Source of the DNA: Duganella sp. OV510
GTDB lineage: Bacteria; Pseudomonadota; Gammaproteobacteria; Burkholderiales; Burkholderiaceae_D
NCBI RefSeq assembly: GCF_900100205.1
Contig: NZ_FNEQ01000002.1
Location: 372,001 to 436,000 of the forward strand
DNA length: 64,000 bases
Direction: 5' to 3'
Positions within the stretch are counted from its first letter, which is position 1. The number at the start of each line of letters is the position of its first letter. The notes under the pieces are model-generated. The model was not told the origin of the DNA. It saw only the letters and a list, made by a program, of their open reading frames with translations, and made no database searches. The translations under genes were made by a program, and so were the position numbers. Positions 57,370-64,000 of this stretch are shown here, one piece after another.

Positions 57370-58992
57370 TTAGCGAGATCCAGAATTATTAAGAGAGACA
57401 TTGGCGATACCCGTCTGCGCATTCGGCCCGGCTTTACCCTGACACACCACACACTCGGTCCACAGCCAGCGTGCCAGCAGCCACGCCATCGTCACCAGCG
57501 CCAGCACGGTGATGGCGAAGAACAGATCGTTATACGCAAGGATATTGGCCTCACGCGTGGCCGCGCCGCTGAGCGACGCCAGGCCGCCGGACTGGATGCG
57601 CGCCGCCACCTGCGGATCGAGCAGCGTCAGATGCTCGACCAGAATGCTGGAGTGGTACTTCTCGCGCCACACCTGGAAGGTGCCGGTCAGCGCGGTGCCC
57701 AGCAAACTGCCCAGCGTCTGCGTGATGCTGAACATCACCGAGAAGCTGATCAGGTTATTCGGCGCGGCGATCACCGCACCAAATCCGGAAATGAAGGTCG
57801 GGCCGACAAACATCGCACCGCCAAACGCCAGCAGGAACTGGCTCAGATACAGCTCATGCGGCCGCGTCAGATTGCTGGCATGCGAATCCATGAAGGCGCC
57901 GATGGCCATCACCGCCAGCGAAAACAGTAGCTGCGCCGTGCCGCGCGCCGGCGTGATCGTCAGCGCGCTGATCACCATACCAGCCACTGCGCCGAACATC
58001 ACGATCCACCACAACAGCATCATCTGATCATTGTTCAAGCCCAGCGCCTGCATGAAACCCACCGTGCCGCTGGCCTCCGACTGCACCACGCGGATCAGCA
58101 GCACCGACAGCGCCAGCCGCGCCATATTGGCGTTCGATAGCCAGCGCGTATTGATCAGCGGCCGCGCGCGGTTATGCTCCACCGCCAACGCGGCGGCGAT
58201 CAGCACGATCGAACCGGCCAGCGCATAGCCGACCCACGGCGCTTCCAGCCACCATACGGTGCGGCCCAGCGCCAGCACCGCCGACAGCAGCGCCACGCCC
58301 GGTGCGAACAGCCCGAAAGTGAGGAAGTCCATTTTCTCGAACACCTTGATGCGGTCGCCCGGCGGCAGCTTAAGCCACAGCACGCAGGCCAGCGACACCA
58401 GCGCCAGGCCGAGTTCAAAGAAGTACAGGCCGCGCCACTCGCCGATCTCCATCAGGTCCGACGAGAACAGCCGCGCCATCGGAATCGCCAGTTGCGAAAA
58501 GCCGATGCCCAGCACCGCGCCTTTCAGCCGGTGCTGCGCAGGGAATGCCTGCAGCGTGTAGTACAGGCCCAGTGTGGTCAGCGCCGCGCCGCTCATGCCG
58601 TGTGCCGCCCGCACCGCGATGGCTGAACCCAGGCCGTGTACGAACAAGTGCGCCACCGTGACCAGCGCATACAGCACTAGGAACAACTCGGTGAACAGCC
58701 GCAGCCCGTACTGCTGGCGGAACTTCACCAGCAACAGGTTCATCGTCACATTGGTCATCACATAGGCGGCCGGCAGCCACTGGATCTCGGTCAGGTAGAC
58801 ACCCAGCGATCCCTGTGCGTACAGCAGGTTGACCGACACCAGCGCATTCCCCAGGCCACCGGTGATGGCGACGATGAAGCCGACCACCAGGAACGCGATC
58901 CGTTTCGGAAAAGAGTGATGCGGATTGGACGGCGATCCAGGCAAGGTGGGACGCTCGTGCGGTTGCCAGGCTTGAGGGGCGTAAACGTCCAT
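57370..58992 (-). CDS. EmrB-like DHA2-family MFS drug exporter
   Basis: A 540-residue, 14-helix major facilitator of the DHA2 group. Seen: FLVVGFIVAITGGLGNALVSVNLLYAQGSLG (TM1 region), WLPAAYVMTNVTMNLLLVKFRQQYG, and RAAHGMSGAALTTLGLYYTLQA with the R..HG element of motif B/C. The sequence deviates from classic EmrB (for example in the first loop), so it is a divergent member exporting drugs or aromatic acids. It is the first gene of the three-gene pump operon. Confidence 0.88.
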   Translation of the reverse strand: MDVYAPQAWQPHERPTLPGSPSNPHHSFPKRIAFLVVGFIVAITGGLGNALVSVNLLYAQGSLGVYLTEIQWLPAAYVMTNVTMNLLLVKFRQQYGLRLFTELFLVLYALVTVAHLFVHGLGSAIAVRAAHGMSGAALTTLGLYYTLQAFPAQHRLKGAVLGIGFSQLAIPMARLFSSDLMEIGEWRGLYFFELGLALVSLACVLWLKLPPGDRIKVFEKMDFLTFGLFAPGVALLSAVLALGRTVWWLEAPWVGYALAGSIVLIAAALAVEHNRARPLINTRWLSNANMARLALSVLLIRVVQSEASGTVGFMQALGLNNDQMMLLWWIVMFGAVAGMVISALTITPARGTAQLLFSLAVMAIGAFMDSHASNLTRPHELYLSQFLLAFGGAMFVGPTFISGFGAVIAAPNNLISFSVMFSITQTLGSLLGTALTGTFQVWREKYHSSILVEHLTLLDPQVAARIQSGGLASLSGAATREANILAYNDLFFAITVLALVTMAWLLARWLWTECVVCQGKAGPNAQTGIANVSLNNSGSR

Positions 58993-59016
58993 GCGTCAAA
59001 GGTCCTAAAATGCATT

Positions 59017-59044
59017 ATGGCGAGCATATCACTATGCTCGCCAT
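59017..59044. promoter_or_regulatory. 28-bp perfect palindrome before the MFS pump operon
   Basis: ATGGCGAGCATA and TATGCTCGCCAT are perfect 12-bp arms with a TCAC centre, 24 bp before the exporter start and 30 bp after the catalase stop. Read leftward no T-run follows, so a repressor operator (MarR/TetR-type) is at least as likely as a katE terminator. Confidence 0.6.
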
Positions 59045-59074
59045 CGTTGCATACTTCGATGGTGATAGGAGCTC

Positions 59075-61495
59075 TTACACCGGCAAGGCGTCGTTTTCCC
59101 GCTGGAAGTTGCGATGGTCGCCCAGCGCCTGCTTGAACGTGGCCAGCGTACCAGCCAGCGCGCTGGCCTCCACCGTCCACAGCGCCAGGTCAGGCGAGCC
59201 GTCCGGCCGGGTCGCAGGAATGCCCACCGCCAGCAGCAGCTCCTTGCCGGCGCCTACCGCCAGTATCGGTTTGCAATGGCGGTATTGATGACGCACGAAC
59301 TCGCGCGCATCGGCATCCTCCACCAGCATCTTGACGCTGGCTGCGCCATCGGCAATCACCACTGCGTCGTACAGCACGCCCGGTCCGGCGTCGATGGAGA
59401 TCTCGACATCCAGGCGGCTGCGGTCGGCGGCCACCAGTTGCCCCAGTTGCGGCGCCACCACACGCGGCGCGGCGCCGGCGGCCAGCAGGTCGGCATAGAT
59501 GGCTTTCAGGCTGTCCGCCTCGACACCATGGCCGGCCAGGATGGCGACCTTGCGCGTCTTCGGCCCGATGGCGCCGGGACGCGACAGCAGCGACAGCGCC
59601 GACGAAGGCTGGTAATGCGGCGCCGGCACATCCAGCGCCAGCGGCATCGGAGCCGGCACTTCCACGCCCAGGCCCTGCGCCACGCCTTCGACCAGGATAG
59701 GATCGACATTCGCCAGCATCGACAGCAGCCGTTCGCGTACCGCCGGCGTCTGCACCCGCGTCAGCTCGAAGCGGAAAGCGTTGACGATGTGCGCCTGCTC
59801 GGCCGGGCTCTGGCTGATCCAGAACAGGCGCGCCTGCGCGTAGTGTTCGGCAAACAGCTCCGGCTTGCCGCGCACCTTGTCTTCCGGTGGCTGCGCTTGC
59901 TGGCGGAAGGCGGTGGTGAAGCCGGCCATGCCAGCCTGGAACGGGCAGCCGCCACCCAGCGAATTCGGCTCATACGATACGCGGCCGCGATGCACGGCCT
60001 GGCGATGCATGCCGTCGCGCTGGTTGTTGTGCACCGGCGCCAGCGGCGCGTTGACCGGGATCTCGTGGAAGTTCGGCCCGCCGAGACGGCTGATCTGCGT
60101 ATCCAGGTAGGAGTGGATACGGCCTTGCAGCAGCGGGTCGTTGGTGAAGTCGATGCCCGGCACAATGTGCGCGGTGCAGAACGCCACCTGCTCGGTCTCG
60201 GCGAAGAAGTTGTCCGGGTTGCGGTTCAGCGTCATCTTGCCGACGATGCGCAGCGGGATCAGTTCTTCCGGCACGATCTTGGTCGGATCAAGCACGTCGA
60301 ACGGGAATTCGTCGGCCTGTTCTTCGGTGAAGATCTGCAGGCCCAGTTCCCACTCGGGATAGGCGCCGGCTTCAATCGCTTCCCACAAATCGCGGCGATG
60401 GAAGTCCGGATCGGCGCCGACAATCTTGGCTGCTTCATCCCACACCAGCGAGTGCGTGCCACCGACGGGGTTCCAATGGAATTTGACGAACACCGACTCG
60501 CCCTGCGCATTCACCAGGCGGAAGGTATGCACGCCGAAGCCCTGCATGGTGCGGTAGCTGCGCGGGATGGCGCGGTCGGACATCTGCCACATCAGCATGT
60601 GGGTCGATTCCGGCATCAGCGAGACGAAGTCCCAGAAGGTGTCGTGCGCGCTGGATGCCTGTGGCATGGCGTGATGCGGCTCCGGCTTCACGGCGTGCAC
60701 CAGGTCCGGGAACTTCATCGCATCCTGGATGAAGAATACCGGCATATTGTTGCCGACCAGGTCCCAGTTGCCTTCGTCGGTGTAGAACTTGACGGCGAAG
60801 CCGCGCACATCGCGCACGGTATCGGCCGAGCCGCGCTCGCCGGCGACGGTGGAGAAGCGCACAAACACCGGCGTGCGCTTGCCGGCGGCGGCAAACGGCG
60901 CGGCGCGGGTGATCGCGCTCAGGTCTTCATAAGCTTCGAAATAGCCGTGTGCGGCCGAACCACGCGCGTGCACCACGCGTTCAGGAATGCGCTCATGGTC
61001 GAAGTGCGTGAGCTTTTCGCGCAGGATGAAGTCTTCCATCGCGGTCGGCCCGCGCAGGCCGACTTTCAACGAATTCTGGTTGTCCGCAACAGGCACGCCC
61101 TGGTTGGTGGTCAGGCGCTGATCGCTGCCGTCGGCGCGCACGCGGTCCAGATGGCCGGCCGGGCACACGCCCAGCGGCGGTACGCCGCTGCCGACTTTCG
61201 GCGAGGCGTTGGTTTCAGCAGCAGTGCTGGCGCTGGCGACGGGATGCGGCAGCGGGCAGGTCTTGCCTGGCTGCGGCGTGCGTGCGGCGTCGCCATGCTC
61301 GCCTTCCTTGTTGGCGTTGAATGGCATGCCGGCTGCGGTTTGCTGGCCGCCGGCGACTTTGTCGATCAGGGTTTGCTCATGCGGGCTGGCGCCGCCCAGG
61401 GTGTCCGGGGTGGAGGCCGTCGATGGTCCGGAGACGGTGCTGAGTACAGAACCGGCCCCCATGACGGAGGCCGGCGATTGCTTGCTGTTTGCCAT
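59075..61495 (-). CDS. katE: large-subunit monofunctional catalase (HPII type)
   Basis: Haem catalase of 806 residues that dismutates hydrogen peroxide. Seen: essential H176 in [13 protein letters not shown]249 in [13 protein letters not shown] and proximal Y463 in [11 protein letters not shown], with spacing identical to E. coli HPII. The C-terminal flavodoxin/DJ-1-like domain of large catalases covers about 650-806 ([22 protein letters not shown]). The N-terminal 140 residues are longer than in HPII and contain low-complexity Ser/Thr/Ala/Gly segments. GAGGA lies about six bases before the ATG. It is followed by the palindrome upstream of the MFS pump. Confidence 0.95.
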   Translation of the reverse strand: MANSKQSPASVMGAGSVLSTVSGPSTASTPDTLGGASPHEQTLIDKVAGGQQTAAGMPFNANKEGEHGDAARTPQPGKTCPLPHPVASASTAAETNASPKVGSGVPPLGVCPAGHLDRVRADGSDQRLTTNQGVPVADNQNSLKVGLRGPTAMEDFILREKLTHFDHERIPERVVHARGSAAHGYFEAYEDLSAITRAAPFAAAGKRTPVFVRFSTVAGERGSADTVRDVRGFAVKFYTDEGNWDLVGNNMPVFFIQDAMKFPDLVHAVKPEPHHAMPQASSAHDTFWDFVSLMPESTHMLMWQMSDRAIPRSYRTMQGFGVHTFRLVNAQGESVFVKFHWNPVGGTHSLVWDEAAKIVGADPDFHRRDLWEAIEAGAYPEWELGLQIFTEEQADEFPFDVLDPTKIVPEELIPLRIVGKMTLNRNPDNFFAETEQVAFCTAHIVPGIDFTNDPLLQGRIHSYLDTQISRLGGPNFHEIPVNAPLAPVHNNQRDGMHRQAVHRGRVSYEPNSLGGGCPFQAGMAGFTTAFRQQAQPPEDKVRGKPELFAEHYAQARLFWISQSPAEQAHIVNAFRFELTRVQTPAVRERLLSMLANVDPILVEGVAQGLGVEVPAPMPLALDVPAPHYQPSSALSLLSRPGAIGPKTRKVAILAGHGVEADSLKAIYADLLAAGAAPRVVAPQLGQLVAADRSRLDVEISIDAGPGVLYDAVVIADGAASVKMLVEDADAREFVRHQYRHCKPILAVGAGKELLLAVGIPATRPDGSPDLALWTVEASALAGTLATFKQALGDHRNFQRENDALPV

Positions 61496-61579
61496 GGATA
61501 TCCTCTAAAGAGACGAACGGAGCCCGGTACGGGACACTGCCGGTCGTCCCGGCTGCGATACCGGCCGGGCGAAACAGAT

Positions 61580-61933
61580 TTATTTGCTGCTGCGCGAGCC
61601 CAGCAGCTTGGAGATACCGTAGCCTGCGGCAGCCGCCACCAGCACCGAGATCAGCGGATTGGCGCTGACGTGGCTGCGGCTCGATTCGGTGAGGTTTTTG
61701 TAGGTTTCCACCGCTTGCTTGCCGCGCGCGGCCAAGCGCTCGGAGGTGCTTTCTGCGGTGTCGGCTACTTTGTCGACGCCGGTGTGGGCTTGGGCTGCCA
61801 GGCGCTCGGTCGCTGGCGGAATTTTTTCAGCGACTTTGTCGATCGTGGCGTGCGCGTCAGCGCGCAGGTCCTTGCCGATTTGGGTGACGCCGTCGCGGGT
61901 GTTGTTGATTTTGCTGTCGATGCTGTTTTCCAT
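61580..61933 (-). CDS. DUF883/YqjD-ElaB-like membrane-anchored protein
   Basis: A 117-residue protein: about 85 residues of charged amphipathic helix (DKVAEKIPPATERLAAQAHTG, ESTSERLAARGKQAVETYKN) and a C-terminal membrane anchor (NPLISVLVAAAAGYGISKLLGSR). This is the layout of the YqjD/ElaB family, which binds stationary-phase ribosomes in E. coli, and of general-stress CsbD/DUF883 relatives. GAGGA lies about seven bases before the ATG. It follows the same direction as katE, 84 bp upstream of it, consistent with co-regulation in stress. Confidence 0.82.
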   Translation of the reverse strand: MENSIDSKINNTRDGVTQIGKDLRADAHATIDKVAEKIPPATERLAAQAHTGVDKVADTAESTSERLAARGKQAVETYKNLTESSRSHVSANPLISVLVAAAAGYGISKLLGSRSSK

Positions 61934-61998
61934 GATGCGATCCTCTCGTTTGGGTTTGCGGTGCAGGAACTGTCACGATAAGCGCTTCGGCCACGGCT

Positions 61999-62020
61999 GA
62001 CCGTGCGGAAGCGCACGGTC
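61999..62020. repeat. perfect hairpin in the divergent control region
   Basis: GACCGTGCG and CGCACGGTC are perfect nine-base arms around GAAG, midway between the DUF883-like gene and the divergent Ala/Gln-rich frame. It could be an operator or an RNA hairpin. The remaining part of 61934-62114 shows no other clear element. Confidence 0.5.
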
Positions 62021-62114
62021 GCGAAAAAGCCCGCTTATGTGAAGTGACACACGGACGCGGCCGTCTCTGCGGCGCATGCTATGAGTGACGCATAGACTAT
62101 TTCTGGAGAGCGGC

Positions 62115-64000
62115 ATGTTCCCTATCTCATCCCTGACACCGTCGTCGACGACGGAATTGCAACCGGTTAATCGCGCTGCGGAGGCGGCGGCAGTTAATAG
62201 CGCTACCGTGAATGCGGTGGGCTCGGCGCTGGATGCGCCGCCTGCGGCCTCTGTGCAGGTAGATTTGTCGCCGGTAGCGAGTTTCCTGCTGTCAGTAACC
62301 AATGCACAGCAGCAGATTGCTCAGGCGCAAGGGACGCAGGCGCAGCGGTCGGATACGGTGAACTCGGCGGTGCAGAATGTGGTCAACGCGTTTAATCTGC
62401 TGCCAACCGTGGATTTCGATCAGGGTCAGCCGCTGGAGGCTTCGCTGCTGAATAATCTGGTCAACAACCTGAACCAGCAGCCCAATGATGGGGCGAATAC
62501 GCAGGCGCAGAATCTGGCGCGGCTGGGGCTGACCTTGCAACCGCCGTTGCTGTCGGATCTGACTGGCGGGCTGTCGCTGGAGCCGGAGTTACTGCGGGCG
62601 GCGCTGAATGTCGACGATCAGCAAACCACGCAGACGTTGCAGAATACTTTAGGCAATTTCCGTGATCAGGCGACGCAGTTTGCCGAGCGGCTGAGCGCAT
62701 CGGGCAGTTCACAGATTCCGGGCTTGAACAGCAATCCATTCCAGACGCTGAGTGCGTTCCAGCAGCCGGCGCTGACGCCGGCCGACCTGGCGGCCAACGC
62801 TCGGCTGGACCTGGCGCGCGCGGCGATCGATAACCTGTCGCAGAATCCGCTGCCGGAAACCGCCGCCGACCGCCTCGCGGCGCAGCGCGCGCAGCTGGAA
62901 CAAGCCACCAACACTCAGCAACCGGAGACGCCGTCACCTATCGTCAACCAACAACAACTGGCAGCCCAGCAGGCGCAAGACGCGCAGCAGGCCAATGCGC
63001 AGCAGCTGCAAGCCAATCAGACCGCTGCGCAACAGGCCCAGGCCGCACAGCAGACCAACGCGCAGCAGCTGCAAGCACAGAGCGATCAATTGCAAGCGGC
63101 ACAGCTGGCGCAAGCCGACCAGGCGGCCGATGCGCAACGCGCCCAGCTCTTGCAGGGCGCCACGCAGCAAGCCAATCTGACGCAGACGCAGCAAACACAG
63201 GCCGCGCTGGATCGCCAGACGCAGCTCGAACAGGCGCAGGCCGCGCAACAAACGCAGCTTCAGCAAGCCGCCATCCAGCAGCAGAACTTCCAGCAGGCGC
63301 AAGCCGCCGGCGTTTCTTCGCTGCTGCAAACGCAAGCCCTGAACCAGGCCGCTGCCGAGCGCGCGCAACAGGCTGCCGACGCCCGAGAAGCGCAGCAACA
63401 GCTCAGCGGCACGCAATCCGCGCAACAGACTGCCAACGCACAGGCCACCGCACAGACGGCAGCCCAAGTGCAAGCAGCAAACCAAGCTCAGGCTGACCAA
63501 ACGCAGGCCGCGAATCAGACGCAGGCGGCTAATGAAGCGCAGGCTGCTGAACAGGCGCAAGCAGAAGAAGCTGCGACACAGAGCGCTGCCGAACAAGCGC
63601 AAGCCACCGCCCAGGCCCAGACCGCGCGCCAACAAGCCACCACCACAGTGAACAGCGCCAACTCGGCCGCACAGCTGGCGCAGCAGCAGGCAGTCGCAGC
63701 ACAGAACGCCGCGCAAAGCGTCACGCTGCCTGCCAACGCCACGCAGGCGCAGCAGGCACAAGCCACGGAAAATGCCACCGCCCAGGTGGCGATCGCCAAC
63801 GCTGCGGCACAGGCGGCCTCGGTACAGGCTCAAGCGGCGCAAAATGCGGCGGACGCCATGGCTGCGCAGAACGCCGCTGCCAATGCCGCCGTCGCCCAGG
63901 CGCGCGCCGCCCAGAACAACGCTGGCACCGCCGATGCCGCCGCCACGGCGGCCAGCGTCGCTGCGCAACAGGCGGCCGCCGCGCAGCAAACCGCGACCAG
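62115..64000 (+). CDS. long Ala/Gln-rich protein, 3' end outside window
   Basis: An open frame from ATG 62115 (GGAG six bases upstream) that meets no stop before the window ends; at least 628 residues. It has no signal peptide or membrane segment. Residues 1-270 are mixed, with VDLSPVASFLLSVTNAQQQ, NVVNAFNLLPTVDFD and LLNNLVNNLNQQPND. From about 275 onward it is almost wholly Ala, Gln, Thr and Asn with occasional charges (AQQTNAQQLQAQ, AANQTQAANEAQAAEQAQ), predicting a very long helical or coiled region. Function unknown; flagellar, surface or granule-associated roles are all possible. The antisense Leu/Gly/Arg frame is a shadow. Confidence 0.72.
   Translation, partial: MFPISSLTPSSTTELQPVNRAAEAAAVNSATVNAVGSALDAPPAASVQVDLSPVASFLLSVTNAQQQIAQAQGTQAQRSDTVNSAVQNVVNAFNLLPTVDFDQGQPLEASLLNNLVNNLNQQPNDGANTQAQNLARLGLTLQPPLLSDLTGGLSLEPELLRAALNVDDQQTTQTLQNTLGNFRDQATQFAERLSASGSSQIPGLNSNPFQTLSAFQQPALTPADLAANARLDLARAAIDNLSQNPLPETAADRLAAQRAQLEQATNTQQPETPSPIVNQQQLAAQQAQDAQQANAQQLQANQTAAQQAQAAQQTNAQQLQAQSDQLQAAQLAQADQAADAQRAQLLQGATQQANLTQTQQTQAALDRQTQLEQAQAAQQTQLQQAAIQQQNFQQAQAAGVSSLLQTQALNQAAAERAQQAADAREAQQQLSGTQSAQQTANAQATAQTAAQVQAANQAQADQTQAANQTQAANEAQAAEQAQAEEAATQSAAEQAQATAQAQTARQQATTTVNSANSAAQLAQQQAVAAQNAAQSVTLPANATQAQQAQATENATAQVAIANAAAQAASVQAQAAQNAADAMAAQNAAANAAVAQARAAQNNAGTADAAATAASVAAQQAAAAQQTAT

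Noticed and set aside
59114-61981. 955-residue open frame on the + strand opposite katE
   Set aside because: Composition is Arg/His/Val-rich with no domain or signal, and katE on the other strand has every catalytic residue; this is a high-GC antisense shadow.
62934-63989. 351-residue Leu/Gly/Arg-rich frame on the - strand
   Set aside because: It is the complement of the Ala/Gln-rich codons; no ribosome site and an implausible composition.

Overview
The window looks like chromosomal DNA of a free-living, high-GC betaproteobacterium, most likely Oxalobacteraceae (Duganella / Massilia / Rugamonas group). This rests on the phasin gene, the TonB-dependent maltodextrin uptake style, the many sensory and c-di-GMP proteins and the tightly packed GC-rich coding. 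It is an inference from gene content; no rRNA or tRNA is present. I see no CRISPR array, insertion sequence or prophage.

Region 1 (1-26050) is mainly an alpha-glucan utilisation locus. It opens with the 3' part of a GH92 alpha-mannosidase and a GAF-GGDEF-EAL protein. A leftward operon follows (SLC45-like sugar MFS porter, phosphoglucomutase, MalS-like GH13 amylase), facing a divergent GH31 alpha-glucosidase / transglucosidase. After an interruption by a membrane protein, a NERD-helicase, an M2 peptidase and a putative RHH-RAMA DNA-binding protein, the locus resumes. It then has a TonB-dependent receptor, a divergent GH13 neopullulanase-like enzyme, a 1106-residue six-hairpin-glycosidase/esterase fusion, and a chemoreceptor. 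Both divergent control regions carry variants of one 15-bp palindrome (TGTAGT-N3-ACTACA), five sites in all, so the two halves look like one regulon. The likely flow is import of maltodextrins through the receptor, periplasmic cleavage by the secreted hydrolases, inner-membrane uptake by the porter, and glucose-phosphate interconversion by Pgm.

Region 2 (26051-41818) is general metabolism: a cytosine deaminase with two GNAT acetyltransferases, a phasin followed by a 74-nt palindrome, an MdlAB-type heterodimeric ABC exporter, a TPR-GGDEF diguanylate cyclase, a helical lipoprotein, a beta-lactamase-like hydrolase, an M29-like metalloprotein, a HigBA-type toxin-antitoxin pair, and a LysR regulator divergent from a PhyH-dioxygenase / sugar-isomerase pair.

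Region 3 (41809-47680) is signalling and oxidative stress: a CHASE histidine kinase with an HD-GYP response regulator, an OhrR-type regulator with a 2OG-Fe oxygenase, a receiver-histidine kinase hybrid, and a candidate small RNA ending in a strong terminator.

Region 4 (47757-61495) is drug efflux and peroxide defence: a TetR-controlled RND tripartite pump with a GyrI-like protein, a leftward EmrB/EmrA/TolC-type MFS tripartite pump, and a KatE-type large catalase. The window ends with a DUF883-like stress protein and, divergent from it, a long Ala/Gln-rich open frame that runs off the right edge.
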